A stretch of DNA of 8,270 bases, taken from positions 1 through 8,270 of the forward strand of contig DOFS01000376.1 in assembly GCA_003523945.1 (NCBI GenBank), written 5' to 3'. The notes under the pieces were generated by a model. It was not told where the DNA came from and did not search any database. It was given only the letters and a program-made list of their open reading frames with translations. Both the position numbers and the translations under genes were made by a program. The DNA is from Nitrospiraceae bacterium. GTDB taxonomy: Bacteria; Nitrospirota; Nitrospiria; Nitrospirales; UBA8639. Positions 1-5,602 of this stretch are shown here, piece after piece; position 1 is the stretch's first letter, and the number at the start of each line of letters is the position of its first letter.

Positions 1-299
1 TCCTCATACACATTTTCCTTTCCATAATGAGTTACTGAAAGATTTATGAAGGGTCTCCCTATCATTCGGCCTATTTTTGACCTATCGCCAAGATGGTTCG
101 AAGTAATTCATGAGCAACGGTAGCAATCGGGACGAAACTTCAGACGAACGCTGAAAACTCAGCAGATTCGTGAGTTCTTATTCCAAAGAAACCCCTTGCA
201 TACTTTCTCGCAACCATATGAAGTGGTCGAGATTTAACGTCGTATTCGTCAAAGCCAAATTCGATTCCCGCGTTGCGCTACTGTACTGCCGGCCATTTG
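1..299. other. Left margin without a convincing gene
   Basis: I see no intact gene here. On the minus strand, positions 277 to 140 form a 45-codon open frame ending in TGA (it reads GFDEYDVKSRPLHMVARKY in its middle). It starts just after an in-frame TAG at 280-278 and has protein-like composition, so it may be the C-terminal end of a gene cut by the neighbouring insertion sequence; an open frame this short can also occur by chance. The plus-strand open frame 170-403 has no ribosome binding site and runs into the antisense of the transposase remnant, so it is not called. No terminal inverted repeat of the IS could be matched at both ends. Confidence 0.3.
242..257 (+). repeat. 16-bp direct repeat, copy 1
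   Basis: GTATTCGTCAAAGCCA is repeated perfectly at 998-1013 in the same orientation, 756 bp away, with the IS3 transposase remnant between the copies. Similarity stops sharply on both sides. On the minus strand each copy can be read as GFDEY or LALTNT. An exact 16-mer repeat is unlikely by chance in a window of this size. It is far longer than the 3-4 bp target duplications usual for IS3 elements, so it is not a simple insertion footprint. Confidence 0.8.
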
Positions 300-989
300 T
301 CAAGCCGTCTGTAACTGAGTCCTGTGCGCTGACTGTTGTTCAAATGCCATCGGCGTTTGATACTTCTGCACCCAATGGAGATACTCATTGTTATACTTCT
401 TGACCCATTCTTCCAGGGCCTCAATGAATGCCACTGGGCTCTTCGACTCGTGAATCCACACCAGTTCCTCCTTCATCGTCCGCATCAGCCGTTCTGTATG
501 CGCATTGCCCTTCGGATTATTATAGTTGGGGAAGGCTTGCGTAATGCCCAGAACCCGACAGGCCTGCATAAAGGCGACTGCTGGGCTGACATCCATTATC
601 GGCCATCAAGGAGAGGCCTTGGTCCTTGCCCCATCAGGAAATTGCTGCTGCACCGCCGCGTTTAACGCCGCCAGCCAGTGCCAGGTCTTGGTTTGCAGGT
701 CGGCATAATGGCCTACGATCTTTTCGGTGTACCAATCCAGAACAAGCACGACATAGACCCATCCAAAGCCGTCGATGAGCACTTTAGTCATATCGATCTC
801 CCACCAGCGATTCGGTGTCGTGGACTTCGGTTTCCGGCGATGCGACACCCGGCTGGCTTTCAGACGCAGATTGGGCTGCATGAGTAGGTCATCCAGCTTC
901 ATCAAGCGATAGATCCGCTTTGGCGTCACCAGCTGCTGCTCCCATAGCGGACATACACCCAGACCCGAGGATCGTAGAGGCAGCGGCAA
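300..989 (-). pseudogene. IS3-family transposase (OrfB, integrase core), broken
   Basis: This is the catalytic part of an IS3-family DDE transposase. The upstream half (989 to 606) reads WEQQLVTPKRIYRLMK and then WWEIDMTKV, which carries the first catalytic Asp, followed by GWVYVVLVLDWYTEKIVGHY. The downstream half (596 to 300) reads NNPKGNAHTERLMRTMKEEL, which carries the catalytic Glu, then ends in a typical IS3 C-terminus. Both halves are in the same frame but separated by an in-frame TGA at 608-606. The expected MADNGCQP block with the second catalytic Asp is present only in another frame (about 606-585), so two small deletions about 30 bp apart appear to shift the frame and restore it. 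The N-terminal region upstream of WEQQLV also looks frameshifted, and no OrfA is recognisable. The element is inactive. The family call is firm; the subgroup is not determined. Confidence 0.88.
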
Positions 990-1306
990 TTCTATCTGTA
1001 TTCGTCAAAGCCAGGGTCAGGCGATGATGTGCGTGTTCGAGTTGTTGTTGATGAGCATGATTACCTTTCTCGTCATCATTAACCATAGTGGTGCAGGAGT
1101 AAACCGCCCTAGTCAGACCGAGAACGATTTATAACTCCGACGACAAGACTTTTTGCAAGATCACCATGTACAATATTCATACTTGGTATAGATATAGATC
1201 AAATACTGGCTACATTGTCACGATATTGGGTCGATACTACAGACGAATCAGCTCCACGCCTCGTCATTAGCCGGCGTCTTAAACGCATAGCAGGCTAAGT
1301 CATTAG
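990..1306. other. Degraded IS flank and spacer without a supported gene
   Basis: On the minus strand an open frame from ATG 1086 runs into the transposase region (reading LEHAHHRLTLALTNTD) and overlaps the broken OrfB in a different frame. It could be decayed upstream IS sequence, but I cannot match it to an OrfA. From about 1090 to 1306 I see no gene, RNA or clear terminator. The AT-rich stretch at 1170-1205 could hold a promoter but has no convincing -35/-10 pair. No inverted repeat matching the right side of the IS remnant was found, so its left boundary is unknown. Confidence 0.4.
998..1013 (+). repeat. 16-bp direct repeat, copy 2
   Basis: Perfect copy of GTATTCGTCAAAGCCA, also at 242-257. 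It lies just outside the recognisable part of the IS3 transposase, so the two copies bracket the remnant. It may reflect recombination or duplication during decay of the element; the sequence alone does not decide. Confidence 0.8.
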
Positions 1307-1709
1307 TTGGTGTTTTTGAACGAGTTCGATAAAGGCGTGAGGGGAGTGTTTTTGGGTCTTGTGCTCGGCATCGCTACTGCAGTTGGGCTTGTTTTGTTGC
1401 CGCTTGATTGGGCTCGTGGCGCTATCGCGAATTTACTTACCTTAATCGTCGCCATCTACGTCGGTTTCGCTCTGGCAGCTCGCGATAGGGCCACAAATCG
1501 CTGCCTGCGCTGCATTTGTACTGTTGGCGGGACTATGGGTAGACTGGTGGTTCTTGGTAGCCGGGCTAATGCTTCATGGTGGATGGGATTACTTGCATCA
1601 TGGGACACGTGGGGCCGGGGCGGTCCCGGTTTGGTATGTGCCATTTTGCGCTGTTTATGATTTGTTAGTCTTGCTATTTGTCGCGATTTGCTACGCACTT
1701 CCAAGTTAA
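1307..1709 (+). pseudogene. Small integral membrane protein, frameshifted (possibly DUF6010-like)
   Basis: Two overlapping frames together read as one small hydrophobic protein. The first (from TTG 1307 or GTG 1310) gives a short soluble start and two membrane segments, with motifs GVFLGLVLGIATAVGLVLL and LLTLIVAIYVGFALAARDR. Around 1485-1490 the sensible reading moves to the next frame, continuing GPQIAACAAFVLLAGLWVDW, LMLHGGWDYLHH and VPVWYVPFCAVYDLLVLLF to a stop at 1709. A one-base insertion explains the break. The HGxWDxxHH and YD signatures after an IYVGFALA segment remind me of the DUF6010 membrane family, from memory only. The start is weakly supported, with no good Shine-Dalgarno. 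It could be a sequencing error rather than a true pseudogene, but its position among transposase remnants favours decay. Function unknown. Confidence 0.6.
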
Positions 1710-1724
1710 CCGACATTGTCCTGT

Positions 1725-1916
1725 TGGTTCGCCAAGATGATTGAGCGGCACTAGGGCGGTACCTCGGCTTACAGCAGGCCGGAAAACAAGGTCGTTCTTG
1801 GGTTCGTGGAAGGACTGAATACTAAGATTCGGATTATCCAGAGACGGGCCTATGGGTTGGGGGATGAGGAATACCTCCGGCAAAAAATTCTTACGTGCAT
1901 GCTCAATGAGATATGA
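1725..1916 (+). pseudogene. ISL3-type transposase, C-terminal remnant
   Basis: The plus frame ending at TGA 1914-1916 reads GFVEGLNTKIRIIQRRAYG, then DEEYLRQKILTCML. This is the characteristic C-terminal block of DDE_Tnp_ISL3 transposases (GFxEGLNNKIRxIQRRAYG). Upstream in the same frame WFAKMIERH is followed by a TAG at 1752-1754, where the family would be expected to have a sense codon, probably Trp (TGG to TAG). The rest of the transposase is missing: upstream sequence belongs to the membrane-protein pseudogene. It is a truncated relic, abutting the end of the ImmA gene on the opposite strand. Family identification rests on recognised motifs. Confidence 0.75.
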
Positions 1917-1945
1917 TTTTACCCACATGTTACGTGAAGAGCCAA

Positions 1946-2734
1946 TTAATATTCATCATCAAGATCCAAAATTTGTCGCTCATCTTTCCACCATAATAGA
2001 GTTACCACCAATTCAGGTGATATTTTTAAGGAATCTTCTCTCAACGAATAATTATATGATTCAGGATGATTTATCCAAGTATCAGCCGAAATATCAAAAG
2101 TCTCTCGGGTCTTCTCAGGGTTTTGTAAAAGAAAAAATGCCCCTGAGTCTTGTCCGGGTTTTCCCAACGGCCAAAGTTCATCAGGAACTTGAGGCCCTCG
2201 AATAAACCATCGACGTCTATTTCTGTCATTACATACGATCATTGCTGGGAATGAGCCATGCTCTACGAGGCGGATAGCTGTTGCAGTACGGCTGACTTGA
2301 AAAGTCTTTCTAAGAATATCTATAGAGTCAAATGTAATGGGCAAATTTTTTGCCTGAGGAGTAAACATTGATTCTGGCATCAAAAGTTCTGCAGCATAAC
2401 GATTGGCTCTCTGTTCGGGGTTAGCGTTTTCCCACTCTGTCCGAAATATTTTTTCCTCACATGAAAAAGCAATTTTTCCTCTATCACACATCCAATGTCC
2501 TAATTCATGAGCTGACGAAAACCTCTGCCGAGGTAGCTGCGAATTTTTATTGACTGTGATAATAGCGCGGTCACCATAACCCAATATTCTGGCCTCTGAA
2601 CCTGATATTGTTTCGTAGACTATGGTCGCCCCACAGTGTTGAGCAATAGCCTCTATATGGATTTCCCGCGGTTCAAAGATGCCTAGTTCTTGTAGGACTT
2701 TCCAGGGTGGTTTGTACACCAAATCAATGGTCAT
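1946..2734 (-). CDS. ImmA/IrrE-family zinc metallopeptidase with C-terminal extension
   Basis: 262 aa, cytosolic. The peptidase domain covers about residues 20-160. The zinc motif is HELGH (76-80, in SSAHELGHWMC) and the third ligand is probably Glu116 in NRYAAELLMP, both hallmarks of the COG2856 ImmA/IrrE group. Residues 148-157 (SRTATAIRLV) match the usual helical end of this domain. Residues 170-262 form an extra domain rich in Trp and charged residues, with no family I recognise. ImmA cleaves the ImmR repressor of ICEBs1, and IrrE/PprI cleaves DdrO, so the expected role is to inactivate a partner DNA-binding protein on a signal; the natural candidate is the sigma-like product first in this operon, which is inference. 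The ATG overlaps the TGA of the preceding gene (ATGA at 2734-2731), implying translational coupling. No clear terminator follows. Catalytic residues appear intact. Confidence 0.9.
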   Translation of the reverse strand: MTIDLVYKPPWKVLQELGIFEPREIHIEAIAQHCGATIVYETISGSEARILGYGDRAIITVNKNSQLPRQRFSSAHELGHWMCDRGKIAFSCEEKIFRTEWENANPEQRANRYAAELLMPESMFTPQAKNLPITFDSIDILRKTFQVSRTATAIRLVEHGSFPAMIVCNDRNRRRWFIRGPQVPDELWPLGKPGQDSGAFFLLQNPEKTRETFDISADTWINHPESYNYSLREDSLKISPELVVTLLWWKDERQILDLDDEY

Positions 2735-3189
2735 TTCCCCTCTTTTTCATCGACTAGGCCTTCTTGGTCTAACACTCCTAATTCCAGAAGCTGGTTGAGA
2801 TATCCTTCAATATCTTCGTTGGTAAGATTTTTAAATTCACGATGTTGTGCAGTTAAAAGAGCGGCTTCCATATCAGGCTCAAGAGAAAACACTCGAACTA
2901 AAAGATTGCGTTTTTCTTGAATTGATTTTGGAAGTTTGAAAGAATTTTGATAAAGGCTTTGAATTTGCTGCCGGTATTTCTCTTGTGCAGCATGTAACGC
3001 ACGCTGCTGATAGGCTTTTACCTTATTTTGAAATAGGTTGCGAATCTGTTGGGCAGCCAGTTGGGGGTTTTCTCCATCCTCCTGGGCCATTGCAAGAATT
3101 TCGTCGTCAGAGCTTTGAGCTTCAATTTCAGCGAGTTCTTCAAATAAGGCACGCAACTCTTCGTCGTATTTGCGCGGTCCTTTTGTCAT
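2731..3189 (-). CDS. Conserved helical protein of the sigma/ImmA cassette, unknown function
   Basis: 152 aa, very rich in Glu, Gln, Lys and Leu, with no Cys and no membrane segment. Residues about 8-75 look like long amphipathic helices (DEELRALFEELAEI, AAQQIRNLFQNKVKAYQQR). The C-terminal part includes FKNLTNEDIEGYLNQLLELG, which resembles a small helical bundle. I do not recognise a named domain. I have an impression of similar proteins sitting between a sigma-like gene and an ImmA/IrrE gene elsewhere, from memory and unverified. ATG 3189 is preceded by a GAGGGGG Shine-Dalgarno that overlaps the stop of the upstream gene (12-nt gap), and its own stop overlaps the ImmA start. Middle position and tight coupling suggest an adaptor or anti-sigma-like partner, or the substrate of the peptidase. 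That is inference. Confidence 0.8.
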   Translation of the reverse strand: MTKGPRKYDEELRALFEELAEIEAQSSDDEILAMAQEDGENPQLAAQQIRNLFQNKVKAYQQRALHAAQEKYRQQIQSLYQNSFKLPKSIQEKRNLLVRVFSLEPDMEAALLTAQHREFKNLTNEDIEGYLNQLLELGVLDQEGLVDEKEGK

Positions 3190-3201
3190 GCCTTTTCCCC
3201 C

Positions 3202-3813
3202 TCAAAGTAAAACTTTTTTGGCAGTTCTATTGATCCGCTTCCGAATGGTTTCGTATTCAGTTTGGGAAAGCCCAAGTATTTCCTTGATGTCAGGCCCCTT
3301 CATCTCCTCTAGAAGTCCATTTAGTACTTCCAATGCCATATTGTCCTTAGATAGCGCCTCTGTAACTTTTTCAATTTGTTCTTTGGCCCCCAACGCTCTT
3401 TCCGAGTTCGGTGTTTCCGAAGGGACTGAAGCTATGGGGTCAATTTCCCTACCATCAGGGTCGATGGACGTGTTTACCCATTTAACCGAACCTTCATTTC
3501 GATCATATTTTTCCGCCCAATGACTAGAAATACTCCTTATGACACCCAACAGGTGTGAAATAAAGGTAACCCTTTCTTTAAACCATTTTCGTTCTCCTTC
3601 AAAGGTTCCTAGTATTGCTTCACTTAAAAGGTCTTCATAGGATTTACCGGATGCTTTTCTCCAAACGACTCTTATGCGCAACTTGGAAAAATTTCGAAGT
3701 TTAAGTAACTGAGCATCAGAAAGGCTTTCAATAGCTTTCGTTATATCTTCCTGAGAGGCAACAATCTCCTGTACACACGCCTCCTGATCCCGCTTCTTTG
3801 TCATTTTTCCCAA
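3202..3813 (-). CDS. Sigma-70-like / HTH DNA-binding regulator
   Basis: 203 aa from TTG 3813, or 200 aa from ATG 3804. TTG is preferred because AGGTGG lies about 8 nt upstream; the ATG has only a close GGGA. Residues about 35-105 (LSDAQLLKLRNFSKLRIR, YEDLLSEAILGTFEGE, VTFISHLLGVIRSISS) resemble sigma region 2 of small sigma-70 proteins. Residues about 140-203 (ALEVLNGLLEEMKGPDIKE, ILGLSQTEYETIRKRINRT) resemble the region 4 helix-turn-helix. Length fits ECF-size sigma factors. The family is divergent, so promoter binding as a sigma factor or repression as an HTH protein are both possible. It is first in the operon with the 152-aa protein and ImmA/IrrE, and divergent from the E2-E1-JAB operon, so it is the prime candidate regulator of both promoters. 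Regulation by cleavage is inferred, not shown. Confidence 0.75.
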   Translation of the reverse strand: MGKMTKKRDQEACVQEIVASQEDITKAIESLSDAQLLKLRNFSKLRIRVVWRKASGKSYEDLLSEAILGTFEGERKWFKERVTFISHLLGVIRSISSHWAEKYDRNEGSVKWVNTSIDPDGREIDPIASVPSETPNSERALGAKEQIEKVTEALSKDNMALEVLNGLLEEMKGPDIKEILGLSQTEYETIRKRINRTAKKVLL

Positions 3814-3822
3814 AGTTACGTC

Positions 3823-3835
3823 CCACCTATGGTGG
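3823..3835 (-). promoter_or_regulatory. Hairpin holding the Shine-Dalgarno of the sigma-like gene
   Basis: On the minus strand CCACC-ATA-GGTGG forms a perfect 5-bp stem with a 3-nt loop. The 3' arm contains the AGGTGG that serves as Shine-Dalgarno for TTG 3813. In mRNA the stem would hide the ribosome binding site, which together with the TTG start could keep the regulator at a low level. The stem is short, so it may be only mildly stable. Its presence in the transcript is inferred. Confidence 0.4.
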
Positions 3836-3873
3836 AAAGAGGACTTACATCATTATGCCGTATTTAATTCAGT

Positions 3874-3907
3874 TCCGGACAAAATTTTCGGCAGCTCTGT
3901 CCGAAAA
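3874..3907. promoter_or_regulatory. Interleaved inverted repeats, candidate operator
   Basis: Two inverted repeats overlap. TCCGGACA (3874-3881) pairs with TGTCCGAA (3898-3905) at 7 of 8 positions, spacer 16. TTTTCGG (3885-3891) pairs perfectly with CCGAAAA (3901-3907), spacer 9. A related TTTTTCCGG half-site follows at 3912-3920. The block lies about 60-100 bp upstream of the sigma-like gene and 160 bp upstream of the DUF2188 gene, where a shared operator would be expected. A dimeric regulator site is the likeliest reading; an RNA hairpin is the alternative. Confidence 0.5.
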
Positions 3908-4068
3908 CTCGTTTTTCCGGGCATAAATAAATAAGAGAAAATGCAGGGATGAGATATCGTCTTCAACATAAACCCGGTCCTTGCTAGAGGGAGAGATCTA
4001 AGGCCCAGAGTAGAATTCATCCAAGCATAAAAATCAACCCATTAGCTTTAGACCAGAAGGAGAGGAAA

Positions 4069-4299
4069 ATGAAGAGAAAAATTTACCATGTAATGCCAAC
4101 GGTTAATGGAGACTGGAAGGTGAAAGGGCGAGGCTTATCACGTTCTGACAGTATTCATGAGAATAAATCTGATGCTGTACACCGGGCAAGGGATCTAGCC
4201 AAATCCCAATCACTAAGCCAACTTGTTATTCACAAAAAAGATGGAACATTTCAAACCGAGTACACGTATGGCTCAGACCCCTTTCCCCCCAAAGGATAA
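4069..4299 (+). CDS. DUF2188 family small protein
   Basis: 76 aa. The full length matches DUF2188: YHVMP near the start, NGDWKVKGRG (about 13-22), a helix ending in DAVHRARDLAKSQ (about 35-47), a strand LVIHKKDGTFQTE and the conserved tail YGSDPFPPKG. The family is small, soluble, widespread in bacteria and of unknown function; its sequence suggests an alpha/beta fold. ATG 4069 has a strong AAGGAG Shine-Dalgarno at 4057-4062, spacing 6. It is the first gene to the right of the divergent control region and 167 bp upstream of the MBL gene, so it may be co-transcribed with the conjugation operon or be a bystander. The C-terminal glycine is notable beside an E1/E2/JAB protein, but it appears to be a general family feature as I recall it, so a role as conjugated modifier is speculative. 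Confidence 0.88.
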   Translation: MKRKIYHVMPTVNGDWKVKGRGLSRSDSIHENKSDAVHRARDLAKSQSLSQLVIHKKDGTFQTEYTYGSDPFPPKG

Positions 4300-4466
4300 A
4301 AGTCGTTATCGAAATGCCGGCCTTTGAAGTCTTTCGAAAAGTTGGGTAGTGTATCCAATGTTGTCATTATGTCAGATCAGGAGATTTTCCACCAATTCCA
4401 AGTGGAAGAAGTAAAAGAGCTAAAATCTACAGGAAGTAAACTTTAGATACGAAAAGGAGCTTTTTA
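4300..4466 (+). other. Spacer with a stop-free tail and possible 25-codon ORF
   Basis: After the DUF2188 stop the same frame stays open to TAG 4444-4446 (48 codons). An ATG at 4369 would give MSDQEIFHQFQVEEVKELKS and five more residues, hydrophilic, but with no Shine-Dalgarno. It may be a leader peptide, a decayed extension or chance. No terminator hairpin is evident, so read-through from DUF2188 into the MBL gene is possible. AAAGGAG at 4453-4459 is the strong ribosome binding site of the MBL gene at 4467. Confidence 0.35.
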
Positions 4467-5597
4467 ATGCATAAAATAAACTTCTTTCCCTTAGGAAATG
4501 CAGATTGCTGTCGAATTGACTTGGAATGCGGAAAAAAGATTCTATTCGACTATGCGGATACACGAGATATCGATGATCCAGAGGATCTTAGATGGGATCT
4601 CTCAAATGAGCTCCAGAAAGATTTAAAGAAATGTGACCGGAAATATTATGATGTCGTTGCCTTTACCCATTTGGACAAAGACCATTTGAAAGGGTCATCA
4701 AAATTCTTTTATTTGGAACATTCAGAAAAATACCAAGAGGAAAATCGCGTACATATTGAGGTGATGTGGGTTCCTGCTGGATTTATAACTGAGCCTAAAC
4801 CGGAAGATGAGGACGCTTGGATTCTTCAGAGAGAAGCCCGATATCGATTTAAGGAAAAGAAGGGAATTCGTGTGTTTTCAAGACCGGAACGTCTGGCTGA
4901 ATGGTGTGAAGAAAATGAAATTTCTCTTGCCGAACGTAAATCTTTAATTACCGACGCAGGGAAAATTTCCCCTGAATTTTCAATTGCGCGCGATGAGGTC
5001 GAATTTTTCATTCATTCCCCATTTGCTATGCGACAAGATGAAAATACCGTTGAAGATCGAAACGGAGACTCTATTGTGGTCCAAGCCACATTTGCTGTCG
5101 GACAGGTCCATACAAAAGCACTTCTCATGGCAGATTCCACCCATGAAGCCCTTTCCGAGATTGTAAGCGTAACTAAAAGGAAAGGAAATGACGCTCGATT
5201 AGAATGGGATATTGTGAAGCTGCCTCATCACTGCAGCTATCTTTCCCTGGGTCCCGAAAAAGGAAAAGAGAAGACTGAGCCCGTTGAAAATGTAGCATGG
5301 TTATATGAAAATCAAGTCCAACAGGGAGGCATTATAGTCTCTACTAGTAAGCCCATACCGATTAAAGGTTCGAAGGAGGACGAGGACCCTCAACCACCAC
5401 ATCGTCAGGCTTCAAACTACTATAAAGACGTCCTAGACGAAGTTAATGGACAGTTTATTGTCACAATGGAAAATCCTTCAAAAGCTGCTCCAAAACCCTT
5501 AGTAATCGAAATCGGAATGGACAAGGCAACAATTAAAAAGCGGGTTACTAATGCAGCTCATGTGGCAATTTCACGCCCGGCTCCGAGGGCCGGTTAG
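4467..5597 (+). CDS. ComEC-like metallo-beta-lactamase-fold hydrolase
   Basis: 376 aa, cytosolic, no signal peptide or membrane segment. The N-terminus (INFFPLGNADCCRIDL) is the usual first strand pair of the ComEC/Rec2-type MBL domain. The metal motif is HLDKDH at 68-73, the HxDxDH variant of HxHxDH. Further motifs are DSIVVQATF (about 201-209), the ligand Asp223 in LLMADST, and LPHHCS at 252-257. Residues 80-200 hold a large charged insertion. Family members hydrolyse phosphodiester or related bonds; the substrate here is unknown. The gene is 5 nt upstream of the E2-E1-JAB gene, so the two are co-translated, and I recall MBL proteins beside E1/E2/JAB genes in published comparative genomics. 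The protein ends in a Pro/Arg-rich tail, SRPAPRAG, which could be disordered. By analogy with CD-NTase tails conjugated by Cap2 it could be a target, but this is inference. Confidence 0.87.
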   Translation: MHKINFFPLGNADCCRIDLECGKKILFDYADTRDIDDPEDLRWDLSNELQKDLKKCDRKYYDVVAFTHLDKDHLKGSSKFFYLEHSEKYQEENRVHIEVMWVPAGFITEPKPEDEDAWILQREARYRFKEKKGIRVFSRPERLAEWCEENEISLAERKSLITDAGKISPEFSIARDEVEFFIHSPFAMRQDENTVEDRNGDSIVVQATFAVGQVHTKALLMADSTHEALSEIVSVTKRKGNDARLEWDIVKLPHHCSYLSLGPEKGKEKTEPVENVAWLYENQVQQGGIIVSTSKPIPIKGSKEDEDPQPPHRQASNYYKDVLDEVNGQFIVTMENPSKAAPKPLVIEIGMDKATIKKRVTNAAHVAISRPAPRAG

Positions 5598-5602
5598 AAG
5601 CC

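Larger units (their letters stand above)
3814..4068. promoter_or_regulatory. Divergent intergenic control region
   Basis: This 255-bp gap separates the divergent regulatory operon and the conjugation operon and must contain both promoters. It is AT-rich around 3850-3870 and 3921-3940 and holds the palindromes listed separately. For the minus operon a possible promoter is TTGTCC (3882-3877) with CATAAT (3857-3852), spacer 19 nt, which is weak. GGAACT at 3876-3871 is reminiscent of an ECF -35 but has no matching -10 I trust. For the plus operon no pair stands out. No small gene is visible. Confidence 0.55.

Noticed and set aside
281..300. TGTACTG as the terminal inverted repeat of the IS3 element
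   Set aside because: It starts in an IS3-like way, but no matching inverted copy was found near 1080-1300, so the boundary cannot be claimed.
170..887. Plus-strand open frames at 170-403, 336-665, 526-708 and 678-887
   Set aside because: They are wholly or largely antisense to the IS3 transposase remnant and have no recognisable domain.
1456..1928. Minus-strand open frames at 1456-1716 and 1674-1928
   Set aside because: They oppose the membrane-protein pseudogene and the ISL3 remnant, both recognisable on the plus strand.
1852..2205. Plus-strand open frame of 117 codons
   Set aside because: Its first part is a shifted reading of the ISL3 relic end and the rest is antisense to the ImmA gene; it has no family match and the opposite strand carries HELGH.
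2985..3523. Plus-strand open frames at 2985-3233 and 3170-3523
   Set aside because: They are antisense to the 152-aa and sigma-like genes, which have ribosome sites, tight spacing and protein-like composition.
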